Origin: Paraburkholderia sejongensis
GTDB lineage: Bacteria; Pseudomonadota; Gammaproteobacteria; Burkholderiales; Burkholderiaceae
DNA: 64,000 nt
Assembly (NCBI RefSeq): GCF_020880815.1
Contig: NZ_JAJITD010000013.1
Location: forward strand, 149,753 to 213,752
Direction of reading: 5' to 3'
Both the position numbers and the translations under genes were made by a program. Below are positions 27,059 to 35,181 of the stretch, piece by piece. The notes below the pieces were generated by a model, which saw only the letters and a program-made list of their open reading frames with translations, did no database searches and was not told the origin of the DNA. Position 1 is the first letter of the stretch. The number at the start of each line of letters is the position of its first letter.

Positions 27059-27117
27059 TTCGCGCCCACGGTCCGGTTGCCAGTCAGCGCTATGCGCGAA
27101 GCGCAACCCTGCTCATG

Positions 27118-27622
27118 CTACTCCGCCTGCGGAGCCAGCCGTGGATGGTCGCACATGCGCTCGCAGCCATCTTTACAAAGTGGACTTATTTCAATTTCTA
27201 TCTGGTTGACGAGAATCCTGCCGTCAGGCAATTTTTTCGCATGCACATCGGTCAGTGTTTTAGGTTCAACATATATCTCCGAACTCCGAACTCCGGACTC
27301 CAAGCTTCACCAGAAGTCTCTTAACCACCTCACCACGCCGATCCTGCAAGATATCCAGATCACGCTCGCCGATATATGCGCCGGAGACTACGATAATCTG
27401 AAGCTCCACATATGGAAGTCTCTGCCATTCCTGTGCTTTTCTCACAGCTTTTTCGATTGCCTGCCGGTCATCCTTCGAGAGCGCTGTCGTGTTGAATGGC
27501 AACTGTAGATCCACGTGCTCAACAAAGCGACATCCGGTGGAGGTTTGCCGCTCCGCCTTCATGCCGTCGACTACTTGCCCTGAGAAAGCTGGTCCGCAAA
27601 GACTCACGCATAAGCTAAACAC
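27118..27622 (-). pseudogene. Frameshifted paralogue of the adjacent secreted protein
   Basis: Starting at ATG 27622, the first 118 codons include a hydrophobic N-terminus (MFSLCVSLCGPAFSGQ), CRFVEHVDLQLPFNTTALSK and GERDLDILQDRRGEVVKRLL. They then stop just past GVRSSEFGDIC. The neighbouring frame continues the homology as SSEIYVEPKTLTDVHAKKLPDG to ...CERMCDHPR, matching the intact copy at 27716-28228 position by position. Removing one 7-bp unit of the local tandem repeat (27277-27301) restores a single frame. It is thus an inactivated, or possibly switchable, duplicate of its upstream neighbour. Confidence 0.8.
27277..27301. repeat. Heptanucleotide tandem repeat causing a frameshift
   Basis: Plus strand: CTCCGAA, CTCCGAA, CTCCGGA, then CTCC. 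These are three 7-bp units plus a partial, lying inside the coding sequence of the frameshifted paralogue. The unit length is not a multiple of three, so gain or loss of one unit changes the frame. The intact paralogue lacks the repeat. Confidence 0.85.
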
Positions 27623-27715
27623 GCCGGCAAGGGTGCGGAACTTGTAATCATATTTTTTCTATTTCGTCTGTATCAAAAGTGGCTACATATCCGGCTACTC
27701 TCACCACTCTTGATG

Positions 27716-28228
27716 CTATTTCGGCCGTGGATCATCGCACATCCATTGACAACTGCCCGCGCAGATCGGAGTCAATTCGATGTAGATCGCTTGAACAGCG
27801 GGTTCGCCGTCGGGACGCTTCACCACAAAAAAATCCGTCATGGTTTTAGGCCAGACGTATATCGCCTCGCTTTTCATGCCCAGTTCCGTCAAATACGCTT
27901 TTACCAGCTCGCCGCGACGCTGTTTCAGATTTTCCAGATCGCGTTCGCCTGTATAAGCCCCAGCAGTGACAAATGCCTGAATATCGACCTTTGGCCACGC
28001 CTTTGTACCTTCAAAAGCCGCTGCAATTGTCTGGCGCTGTTCTTTCGAAAGCTCGGTAGTGTTAAATGGCAACTCCAATTCAACGCTTTTAAGGAATCGG
28101 CAGGTTCCCGCCGGCTTTGGAGCCACTTCCTGCGAGTGCTCGGCGTAAGCCGATTCGCAACTCCACACGCACAAGGCGAGAGCGACGGCCAGAGCGCGAC
28201 ACCGTAGATTGAGTCTTGTGGCTTTCAT
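27716..28228 (-). CDS. Secreted protein of unknown function, possible immunity/accessory protein of the M35 toxin
   Basis: 170 residues with an N-terminal signal sequence (ALAVALALCVWSCESAYA). The mature part carries LELPFNTTELSKEQR, GAYTGERDLENLKQRRGELVKAYLTELG and a Cys-rich end (CAGSCQWMCDDPRP). The ERD..L..RR...V..YL..LG run recalls OmpA-C-like peptidoglycan-associated folds, but I cannot assign a family with confidence. It starts by ATGA overlap with the M35 endopeptidase gene. That coupling, plus export to the periplasm and local duplication, fits an immunity or adaptor role; this is inference. Confidence 0.7.
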   Translation of the reverse strand: MKATRLNLRCRALAVALALCVWSCESAYAEHSQEVAPKPAGTCRFLKSVELELPFNTTELSKEQRQTIAAAFEGTKAWPKVDIQAFVTAGAYTGERDLENLKQRRGELVKAYLTELGMKSEAIYVWPKTMTDFFVVKRPDGEPAVQAIYIELTPICAGSCQWMCDDPRPK

Positions 28229-28932
28229 TTCTTTTCGATATCGAAAGTTGCGATATATCCCGTTATGCTGTCCGCGTTCTCAAACGCTCGTTCGGGATTA
28301 TTGCTAGCCCAGAACCGTGCCCCGGCTTCCGAGTCCACATAAACGTGATCATCGGAATTGAAAGTGTCGGTGAAGTGGGTGCATTCGTGGATAATCGTCT
28401 TCACCTTGCAACCTACCGACAGCCTGCCGAACGGTTTCTCGCAGTAAGCTGAATGGATAGCGATAATCCGCTTTTCCGAATCGGGCTTGCACACTGAGGC
28501 TTGGGAATCCGGTTTGTGTGGTTTGAGGCTACATGACATCGGTTTACCTGTTCGACTGTCCCATCGAATTATATTTTCGGGTACCAGTTGCTGCATCGCC
28601 TTCATCAATCGCGGCAGTCTCGTGCCGAGATACGTTCGCATTTCCACGTCTGAGCGGGCGAAAAAAGCTTGCGCGCGTTCCTGCTCCTTTTCTTCCCAGA
28701 GTGCCACGGCCTTGATACGTTGTTTGATCAAGCTGACGCCGATATCACGTGCCCTCATGACTTCCTTTCTGAACTCCTTATTGCTCATGTTCGGGCAGAT
28801 CGGCGTCGTATTGATCACCACTTCCACCAACGAATTGGGGTTCGTATTTGTCCATGTTCCCGGATGAACAACAATCCAATCGTCATCTTCTACTTCCGTC
28901 GGAACTCTGAAGCCATACTCATTGCTATTCAT
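28225..28932 (-). CDS. M35-type (deuterolysin/aspzincin) zinc endopeptidase, toxin-like
   Basis: 235 residues. The zinc motif HECTH is at ~182-186, followed by an acidic ligand region SDDHVY (~193-198). The upstream IIAIHSAYCEKPFG is typical of Tox-M35/lysine-specific metalloendopeptidase domains found at polymorphic toxin C-termini and in type VI secretion effectors. There is no signal peptide; the N-terminal half is helical and charged. It overlaps both neighbours by 4 nt in an apparent three-gene unit. Base composition is visibly more AT-rich than the flanking DNA, suggesting acquisition. A role in inter-bacterial killing is inferred from the domain family. Confidence 0.8.
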   Translation of the reverse strand: MNSNEYGFRVPTEVEDDDWIVVHPGTWTNTNPNSLVEVVINTTPICPNMSNKEFRKEVMRARDIGVSLIKQRIKAVALWEEKEQERAQAFFARSDVEMRTYLGTRLPRLMKAMQQLVPENIIRWDSRTGKPMSCSLKPHKPDSQASVCKPDSEKRIIAIHSAYCEKPFGRLSVGCKVKTIIHECTHFTDTFNSDDHVYVDSEAGARFWASNNPERAFENADSITGYIATFDIEKK

Positions 28933-29390
28933 ACCTCATTCTCCAATTCGAGCGTTACATACTTTGATTGCGGGGTCGCGATGCGCTCCGTCATGCCTTC
29001 TGAATCTGTTACTCCGGACTGAATCGGTTTGCCTCGCGCAAGAATGCGATATGGAACGTTCGCGACGGGATTGCCTTCGTCATCCTTGACGACGTACCGC
29101 TCGTAGTAACGACCCGGTGAGCGAGGAATGCACTTGCAACCCAACGTCTCTCCGATCGCCTGCCGCATGTCGTAACCGCTTGGCAATGCCTTGATAGAAC
29201 TGGTCGGAATCATTTCGCCAGTCTGCTGGTTCATCGTTTGTGCGTAAGGGACATCCGGGAAGCTCTTGAATATCTTGAATGTCACGCGGCAACGAATGCA
29301 CTCCTGTCCGTTCGCCCCCTCGAACGCTTCGTTGAACTTCTTTTTCATGTCCGCAATGATGTCCGCTGCGGGCCGCATCCTCACAGCCAT
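28929..29390 (-). CDS. Toxin-linked adaptor-like protein with C-terminal beta-sandwich
   Basis: 153 residues from ATG 29390, which has GGGAGA 4-9 nt upstream. The N-terminal half has a C-x2-C (ECIRCRVTF) and a CKC motif. The C-terminal ~60 residues (YYERYVVKDDEGNPVANVPYRI...SGVTDSEGMTERI) form a transthyretin/Ig-like segment of the kind found on PAAR/VgrG-associated type VI secretion proteins. It is coupled by ATGA overlap to the M35 endopeptidase and probably helps load or deliver it. No vgrG, hcp or PAAR gene is in the window. Confidence 0.6.
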   Translation of the reverse strand: MAVRMRPAADIIADMKKKFNEAFEGANGQECIRCRVTFKIFKSFPDVPYAQTMNQQTGEMIPTSSIKALPSGYDMRQAIGETLGCKCIPRSPGRYYERYVVKDDEGNPVANVPYRILARGKPIQSGVTDSEGMTERIATPQSKYVTLELENEV

Positions 29391-29930
29391 ATGGTCTCCC
29401 ATTGGTGAATGGCGCGCATCGCGTACGGGGCATTCCGACCGCACTGCAACGCAACGCCACCGGTTACCCTCAGTTCTTATTGGTCTGAGGTCGGATGGAA
29501 GCTAGCGCGATTTCGTCGCACACGTCTTTAGGACTTTTCCTAAAGAACTCCTTTTCTTTGGCCTAAAAACAGCAAAGACGACATTTATCAAATCGGAAGA
29601 TAGAAGCAGAACGGGAGTTGGCGGGAATGAAGCGGAGGATAGGCCGACCGAACGGCGGCCCGAGGGGGGAAAAACCTCAACGGTACTTTGAAATGCATAT
29701 GGAGCGTCATCACTAGCTGGCGAGTTCGCCGGAACCTTCAGCTTTCCTGTATGACCTTCGATACCGCTCACGGTGTAGTCGCAAGCGCGTCGCGGTCGAG
29801 CGTTGCGGGCGTAGCCGCCAGCGCATCGAGCGCGGCCGCCTGAGTCCTGCCGCCGTCAGTGTGCGGCTCGCGCGTCCAGATTCGTCCGCGCGGCAACAGA
29901 CGGCGCAGCGCGGTGGCGTAGTCCGAACGG
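29391..29930. other. Non-coding stretch upstream of the toxin unit
   Basis: About 540 bp with no supportable gene. It presumably holds the promoter of the minus-strand toxin unit. A minus-strand open frame at 29502-29771 has no ribosome site or recognisable domain. Confidence 0.5.
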
Positions 29931-30008
29931 CTGATTCAGTTGGGCTCCCGTTTGCGGGAAGCGGAGATCAATCCGCTTTTCGTTCTGCCGGAGGGGAAGG
30001 GCGTATAG
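29931..30008 (+). pseudogene. Possible remnant of an ADP-forming acyl-CoA synthetase C-terminus
   Basis: A 25-codon stretch reads IQLGSRLREAEINPLFVLPE and ends GKGV-stop. This resembles the terminal strand of the ATP-grasp domain of acetate-CoA ligase/acyl-CoA synthetase proteins (usually ...EIDVNPLFVLP.G.GV.AAD). Codons for AAD follow the TAG directly. An in-frame TAG lies shortly upstream and no start is visible, so it is at most a fragment. Confidence 0.4.
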
Positions 30009-30071
30009 GCGGCCGACGGGGCGGCGGAGTCAGGGCGGCCAATGCGAGACCCGTTGCTCACCGCGTGCCCG

Positions 30072-30905
30072 TCAAAACTTGTAGTTCAACGCGGTAAACG
30101 CGGTAATTTCAGTGCGCTGCTGCGTGATCGGACTGCCGCCCGCATATCCCTGCAATTTACCCACCGTGCACAACACCGATCCCGTCCAGTGCGGCGAGAA
30201 GTCATAGCTTGTATAGCCGGTCAGGTGCACGTCGCGAACCCCGGACGAGGTCCGATACGCAGGAAGAGCCGACGCGGCACTCTGCTGCGCGGACACGCCG
30301 AATATCGTCTTCATATAGACCGCATTCGCCCACGTGACACCCGGCCCGATCGACACCAACCAGCGCGATGTCACCGGCAGATTCGCCGCAAGATCCGCGC
30401 TAAGCAGAAGACCCTGACCAGTCCCGGCGATGTCCTGAAGCGCCGCCACCGAACCCATCAGGAACGAGTACGAGTAATCGGCGAACAGCTTGAGTTTGGG
30501 ACCGGCATGGACGTTGCCCAAGCCATGCAGACGAGGATCGTCGGATTCGCTGCGCGACTGGAAGTCGAACGTGATCGACGTGCCGACGTGATACGTATCG
30601 CTCTTCAGCCAGTTCACGCCGAGCACGTCGAAACCTTGCGAGAAGATCCGGTTGTCATCGTAAGAGATATCGAGCGAAGGCAGCGGCAACACGCTGAACG
30701 CGCTCGAACCCGGATACTTCGGCGAAATCATGACACCGGGGCCCACCGAGATCTTCCATTTCGACGCGTTACCCGTACCGGACGACACATCGGGGCTCGT
30801 CGCGCCGGCCGTTGCGGTCACGGGAAGATCTTCGGCCGCCGCGGTGCCCAGCCAGGCTGCGCAGAGCGCCGGCAGGGCCAGGCGTAAAACAACAGAACAT
30901 GTCAT
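30072..30905 (-). CDS. MipA/OmpV family outer-membrane protein
   Basis: 277 residues from ATG 30905 with a signal peptide (VLRLALPALCAAWLGTAAA). The mature protein is a beta-barrel with WKISVGPGVMISPKYPGSSAFSVLPLPSLDISYDDN at the start and a terminal aromatic strand ending FTALNYKF, the MipA/OmpV pattern. MipA scaffolds the MltA-PBP1B murein machinery in E. coli; other members are general barrels or are antibiotic-responsive. It is monocistronic on the minus strand. Confidence 0.9.
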   Translation of the reverse strand: MTCSVVLRLALPALCAAWLGTAAAEDLPVTATAGATSPDVSSGTGNASKWKISVGPGVMISPKYPGSSAFSVLPLPSLDISYDDNRIFSQGFDVLGVNWLKSDTYHVGTSITFDFQSRSESDDPRLHGLGNVHAGPKLKLFADYSYSFLMGSVAALQDIAGTGQGLLLSADLAANLPVTSRWLVSIGPGVTWANAVYMKTIFGVSAQQSAASALPAYRTSSGVRDVHLTGYTSYDFSPHWTGSVLCTVGKLQGYAGGSPITQQRTEITAFTALNYKF

Positions 30906-30964
30906 TCGAATTCTCAAACAAACATAGGTAGCTTCGACAAGCCGTACGGCTCACAGGCGATCAC

Positions 30965-31840
30965 TCAGTTGCCCACTGCCGCAATCTGGCGGAGTCTTCG
31001 CGCAAGCGCCTTCGACACGACCGGAGCAGTCCCGTCGCCGGCGTGGCGCGTGGCGTCGCTCTCGCGCAGGAACATGACGATCTCCCGCGCAACGATCTCG
31101 CGCTCGTTGTCCGAGGTGATCATGTGATACGAATCGTCGAGATAGATAGTCCGCAAAAAACTCGCGCCGATTTGCGAATCGACGAAACGCGCATTGAGCG
31201 GGCTCGCTGTTTCGTCGTCGATCGCGTGGATGATCAGGGTGTCCGCCTTGATCGCCGGAAGCTGCCGACGCACTTTGGCCGACAGGCGGCTCGCTTCGTG
31301 TAGCGCAGGCAGCGAAATCGTCGACGGCCCCACTTCGCTGATGGCGTCCTTCTGCATCGCGCGCGCGATCTTCGCGCGTAATGCTTCGTTCTTCAACCCG
31401 TATGGCTCGCCTTCGCGATAGCGCCAGCGGTGGCGCAGCGGTGTGTACCAGGCCCAGCCCAGCAGGAAGCGATACCAGGGGATCGCCCAGCCGTCGTATT
31501 CGAGCGTCACGGAGAGCAGGATCAACGCCGCAGCCGCCGGCCGCTCGGCGGCGAGCGCAATCGCGAGCGTTGCCCCGATCGACAGTCCGCAGATCGACAC
31601 AGTGTGATATTTCGCCTTGAGCGCATCGAATTCGCTCACGGCCGCGGCGAGCCATGCTTCCATCCGCTGCTCAGTCGTTCCCGCACTGTAGCCGTCGAAG
31701 GTCGGCGCGATGACCGTATAGCCTTCCCGATACAGTGCCCGCGCGAGAAAGCGCATTTCGAGCGGCGAACTCGACAGCCCATGCAGCAATAACACCGCGT
31801 GCTGGCCTGCTTCATAAACGATGCTTTTAACCGGATTCAT
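30965..31840 (-). CDS. Alpha/beta hydrolase (carboxylesterase-like)
   Basis: 291 residues. LLLHGLSSSPLEMRFLARAL gives the oxyanion-hole HG motif and GLSIG the nucleophile elbow. HAIDDETASP holds the acid, and DSYHMITSDNERE the catalytic His with the D-S-x-H-x-I-x-x-D pattern of Est30-type carboxylesterases. The substrate is unknown. Its start overlaps the end of the DUF4118 gene by 4 nt, so the pair is co-translated. Confidence 0.82.
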   Translation of the reverse strand: MNPVKSIVYEAGQHAVLLLHGLSSSPLEMRFLARALYREGYTVIAPTFDGYSAGTTEQRMEAWLAAAVSEFDALKAKYHTVSICGLSIGATLAIALAAERPAAAALILLSVTLEYDGWAIPWYRFLLGWAWYTPLRHRWRYREGEPYGLKNEALRAKIARAMQKDAISEVGPSTISLPALHEASRLSAKVRRQLPAIKADTLIIHAIDDETASPLNARFVDSQIGASFLRTIYLDDSYHMITSDNEREIVAREIVMFLRESDATRHAGDGTAPVVSKALARRLRQIAAVGN

Positions 31841-32595
31841 GCCGGATCTTCCAAACGGAACACGAGGAAGTCGCCTGCATGGGTCGTGAAGCGCTCGGCG
31901 ATACAGACAATCGCCCGATAGACGCCCCCAGTGCCGATCCTCACGCGCTGGCTGCCAGGATGGGTGGTCGCTGAGAGCCGCACGAGATCTTCGGGGTGCA
32001 GGCTGCCGAATCGCGTCCCTTCGGCGATGCCGGGCTCGCTTGGGGCAGAGCCCGCTGCACCGACGGCGCTCGCGCGCCGCTCGAATGCCTTGATCAGAAC
32101 GATGTCGTCGTGATAGTGCGGCAGATGCCGCAGCAGCCGATGCGTTTCATCAGCAGCGCGGCTCGCCAGCGCCCGCTCGTTGTCGAGCCTCAGCAGCATT
32201 TCATAACGCGATTGAGCGACGCTCGCGATGAATTCCGCGCGGAACTGCGCGCGACGCAGCCGCTCGATCAAACAGATCACGACCAGCGTGATCAGCGGGT
32301 ATGAAATGACGAGCGCGAGATCGGATTGATCGAGCGTGGCGATCGCTCCGTATGGCGGCACGAACAGGTAATCGGCGATGAAGAGCCCCAGAACCATCGC
32401 GACGATCGCGCGCGTCATTCCGAAGAAGTACTGGACGAGCGCCGCGGCGAGCAGAAAGGCGGTACCTGGCATGATGGGCCCGAGGAGCGGATGAAGCATT
32501 ATCCGGACGGTGCCCGCGGCGATGACGGCGAACGCGGTGTAAAGCCAGGGTCGGATTCCCCGCGGTGCCCAGCGATTGGAATTTTTTACTTTCAT
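31837..32595 (-). CDS. DUF4118 (KdpD-like sensor) membrane protein without kinase domain
   Basis: 252 residues. Three to four hydrophobic segments (~residues 18-110) carry the DUF4118 pattern known from KdpD: AFLLAAALVQYFFG and FIADYLFVPPYGA. A cytoplasmic part of ~140 residues follows with no H-box or ATPase motif, so it is a sensor-like membrane protein without transmitter. It is coupled to the downstream hydrolase gene, suggesting the two act together, possibly in envelope lipid or ester metabolism; that is a guess. Confidence 0.7.
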   Translation of the reverse strand: MKVKNSNRWAPRGIRPWLYTAFAVIAAGTVRIMLHPLLGPIMPGTAFLLAAALVQYFFGMTRAIVAMVLGLFIADYLFVPPYGAIATLDQSDLALVISYPLITLVVICLIERLRRAQFRAEFIASVAQSRYEMLLRLDNERALASRAADETHRLLRHLPHYHDDIVLIKAFERRASAVGAAGSAPSEPGIAEGTRFGSLHPEDLVRLSATTHPGSQRVRIGTGGVYRAIVCIAERFTTHAGDFLVFRLEDPA

Positions 32596-32659
32596 ATATC
32601 TTCGAAACAGTGCAACGACCGATGCGAGCTAACTTGTGCGCCAATGCACGCGGCCAGCT

Positions 32660-33646
32660 TCATCGCAACTCTGATGCGGAAGGCTCGAACATCCCCTTCA
32701 GAAGCGTAAGAACGCGATGTACCAGCGGATTGGTGTGGCGGAAATAATTCCAGGTAGGCACTTGGCGTGCGCCGAGAATCCGCTTGAATTCGTAGGACGT
32801 CGCGCCAAGTTCCGCCTCGCGATAACGCTCCCGGACCGCGTATTCGATGGTGCGAACGAACATCGCGAAGTACAGCCCATAGGCGTCGCTGCGTTCATAA
32901 TCCAGCCCGACGTAGCGATTGACCAGCACCCCATTTCTACCGATCAGCTGGGTAAAACCGATCAATGTATCGCCCTCGAAAAACAGCAAATACTTGCTGA
33001 TATGCGCGGTGTGCGCAAAATAGTCTGGCGTCAGCCGCTCGAATTTAATGTCGGCCTTCTGCCAGGTCTTCAGGTACAGCGCATAAACCCGCTCAAGCAA
33101 ATGCGCAGGCACGCCATCATGCTCCTCGTAACGCAGTGGCGCGGCCTTCTTGAGCTTGCGTTTGAGCAGATTGCGACGATCGCTCTTCAGGGACGAGAAG
33201 TAGTTACTGTCGAGTGACACGACCGGCACCGGCAAACTTTTGGCACATACGAAAGCCGGAAGCGGCAGCCCTTCGGGGAAGCCCTTGAACGCGAGAAGCC
33301 GGGCCTTGTTCGACAACGCGCGCTGAATGCAGGTGAGCGTCTCTTCAGACACCTCGCCTTCGATCTGGCCGTAGTCGGTCGTCGGATTGCCGATGCAGCC
33401 GAGCCTGAACTTTATCCAGCTCAACGCCGTTTTTAGCGCACCATTGGGCAACAGCGTATTGAGGTGAAAATCCATCACGAAATAAGGCGCCACCGTTGCC
33501 AGCCGATCGTCGCGATACACCGCGAAATAACCGAAATGACAACCTTCAATTTCTGTTCCGCGGAGCGATTCATAAAATGCGCCGCCTTCCGGTAAGTCTT
33601 TCAAAAAGCCTTCGGGAGGATGCTCCAGATCTTCGAGTCGTAGCAT
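32660..33646 (-). CDS. GNAT-like acyltransferase (BioF2/FemAB-type, peptidoglycan-associated family)
   Basis: 328 residues. The C-terminal half (YFSSLKSDRRNLLKRKLKKA, YALYLKTWQKADIKFERLTPDYF, LLFFEGDTLIGFTQLIGRNGVLVNRYVGLDYE, ELGATSYEFKRILGARQVPTW) matches the PF13480-type FemAB/BioF2-like acetyltransferase fold. Proteins of this kind are annotated as peptidogalycan biosynthesis or GNAT proteins; substrates are unknown. It is cytosolic, with no signal sequence. It lies 64 bp upstream of the DUF4118/hydrolase pair on the same strand and may be transcribed with it. Confidence 0.72.
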   Translation of the reverse strand: MLRLEDLEHPPEGFLKDLPEGGAFYESLRGTEIEGCHFGYFAVYRDDRLATVAPYFVMDFHLNTLLPNGALKTALSWIKFRLGCIGNPTTDYGQIEGEVSEETLTCIQRALSNKARLLAFKGFPEGLPLPAFVCAKSLPVPVVSLDSNYFSSLKSDRRNLLKRKLKKAAPLRYEEHDGVPAHLLERVYALYLKTWQKADIKFERLTPDYFAHTAHISKYLLFFEGDTLIGFTQLIGRNGVLVNRYVGLDYERSDAYGLYFAMFVRTIEYAVRERYREAELGATSYEFKRILGARQVPTWNYFRHTNPLVHRVLTLLKGMFEPSASELR

Positions 33647-34280
33647 GACGTGGCGCGCGCGAGCGGGGAGAGTGAGCGGACAAAATCTGGCGCGCAGATT
33701 ATGCCAGCTTTATGTCGCTTAACAGTAAGCGCTTACCGGTCAGATGCGGTATCGCGTTCGCTCCCGGCTTCACGTCCGTGCAGCGCGACTCTTCCCAGCA
33801 AACCAGTGGTTCACATGCACCGAACTACCGACACCATAGTCCGCGAAGCTTAGGAAACACTTAGCGAGACATCTGCCAACCTTTGAGGTGTCCAATGAAG
33901 TCTGTTCCATTCTGTCTATCGGCCCCGGCATATAAGGCTTGAGAAGTTTATTTGTCGAGTTTTTAAGGCGCTTAAGCGTTTCTTAAGCATTTATCTGAAA
34001 CTCAATCCGCGCCGATGGAAAGGCCGCACACGCAGGTGCTGGTCATTAAGACCGACCGTAGACCACCCAGCACGCCCTCGGCCGCTGCCCTTCGAGAGCA
34101 ATCGTTGATGGCAAGCCCGGGATCAAGCTCAAGGACTGCGCTCGGAGCGGTTGCTGCCTGCCAGCTCCGTCTAACCTGAGCGCGATGCCACGCCATGCCA
34201 GGCAAGGCGCTGAGCCCCGGAGCCGCCGCATCCGTTGGTTCGCAAAACGGACTGTTGGCCAAACAGTTACAAGATAAGTA
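33647..34280. other. Large intergenic region upstream of the cold-shock gene
   Basis: About 630 bp without a supported gene. An AT-rich patch (33940-34000) contains a CGCTTAAGCG palindrome at ~33970 and a second CTTAAG copy a few bases on. The region may hold the promoter for the minus-strand acyltransferase. Confidence 0.5.
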
Positions 34281-34309
34281 TTGACGCTGGCGTCATCCGC
34301 CGGTTAGTG
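34281..34309 (+). promoter_or_regulatory. Candidate promoter of the cold-shock gene
   Basis: TTGACG, 17 nt, then TTAGTG. This would give a 5' untranslated leader of about 130 nt before ATG 34448, as is usual for cold-induced csp mRNAs. The -10 match is only moderate. Confidence 0.4.
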
Positions 34310-34447
34310 TGGCGGCCGAAGTTCAAGAAGTTCGATTGCTGTTCATCAATTGCTCGCTCCTCAGCGGTATTCGTTGTCCTCTCCCTCCTTGACGCTTCAT
34401 TCGCTGCTCACCAGAGCAATTTCCGCATTTTTTTTCAAGGATTCTTC

Positions 34448-34651
34448 ATGGATACCGGTACCGTAAAGTGGTTTAACGACACCAAAGGCTTTGGCTTCAT
34501 CACCCCGGACAAGGGCGGCGACGACCTGTTCGCGCACTTCTCCGAAATCAAAAGCGACGGTTTCAAGACGCTGGCTGAAAATCAGAAGGTGACCTTCGAA
34601 ACGAAGCAAGGCCCGAAGGGTCTGCAAGCGGCTAACATCAAGCCGCTGTAA
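34448..34651 (+). CDS. cspA: Cold-shock domain protein (CspA family)
   Basis: 67 residues, the standard Csp length. GTVKWFNDTKGFGFITPD contains RNP1 (KGFGFI), and DLFAHFSEI contains RNP2 (LFAHF). It is an OB-fold RNA chaperone that melts mRNA structure at low temperature or during general growth. AAGGA lies 7-11 nt before the ATG. The long leader and the hairpin after the stop make it a single-gene unit. The symbol is generic, since several paralogues normally exist. Confidence 0.95.
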   Translation: MDTGTVKWFNDTKGFGFITPDKGGDDLFAHFSEIKSDGFKTLAENQKVTFETKQGPKGLQAANIKPL

Positions 34652-34661
34652 AGTTTGAAGG

Positions 34662-34689
34662 GCCCGGCCTCCGGAGACGGACGCCGGGC
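34662..34689 (+). terminator. Hairpin after cspA
   Basis: GCCCGGC (34662-34668) pairs with GCCGGGC (34683-34689), 10 bp after the stop; the loop itself includes the palindrome CTCCGGAG. No T-run. Confidence 0.5.
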
Positions 34690-34927
34690 TGCAGCGACAC
34701 CCTCGCGGAGCACTGTCTCCCAAAGTTGGCGCGATCGCTTTTAGCTGCATCTGTTGATTCAGCAGCCTGCCAAGCGCCATACGCCTCGTTGCACCTCACT
34801 CCCCTTGGGCTTGAACGCCCGCCTTTGCTTTTCCGAACGCTTCGAATCCGGCTAGTAATGGCTTTGAATCGGCGTCTCCGCGCAAATTCGCAAAGAGCGC
34901 GCTTGCCCGCATATCATTAAAATTAAA

Positions 34928-35152
34928 ATGCAGAACCAACAAATTCACCACTACAACGGCTATGCCGTTCAACCCTCGACGCACCGTTTGCCCGACGGTA
35001 GTTTTTCATCCAACCTGCTGCTCGAACGCATCGATAGCATGCGTGCCGAAGGCCGCTACCAGTTCTATTCGCTGGACTACTTCAAGAGCGAAGAGCAGGC
35101 GCTGCAGCACTCCACACGCTGGGCTCGCAACTGGGTCGACACGCGCGGTTAA
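34928..35152 (+). CDS. Conserved small protein of unknown function
   Basis: 74 residues: MQNQQIHHYNGYAVQPSTHR, then LPDGSFSSNLLLERIDS, YQFYSLDYFKSEEQALQHS and TRWARNWVDTRG. The sequence resembles small hypothetical proteins commonly found near csp genes in Burkholderia. The composition is clearly protein-like and the central YFKSEEQALQHS...ARNW reads like a small alpha-beta domain. No function is known to me. It is downstream of cspA but separated from it by a hairpin and 276 bp. Confidence 0.7.
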   Translation: MQNQQIHHYNGYAVQPSTHRLPDGSFSSNLLLERIDSMRAEGRYQFYSLDYFKSEEQALQHSTRWARNWVDTRG

Positions 35153-35181
35153 AGCGACGCGCCAGTTCGAAACGCTCAATT

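Noticed and set aside
29502..29771. 89-codon minus-strand frame upstream of the toxin unit
   Set aside because: No ribosome site, no recognised domain and low-complexity Ser/Arg content; left as non-coding.
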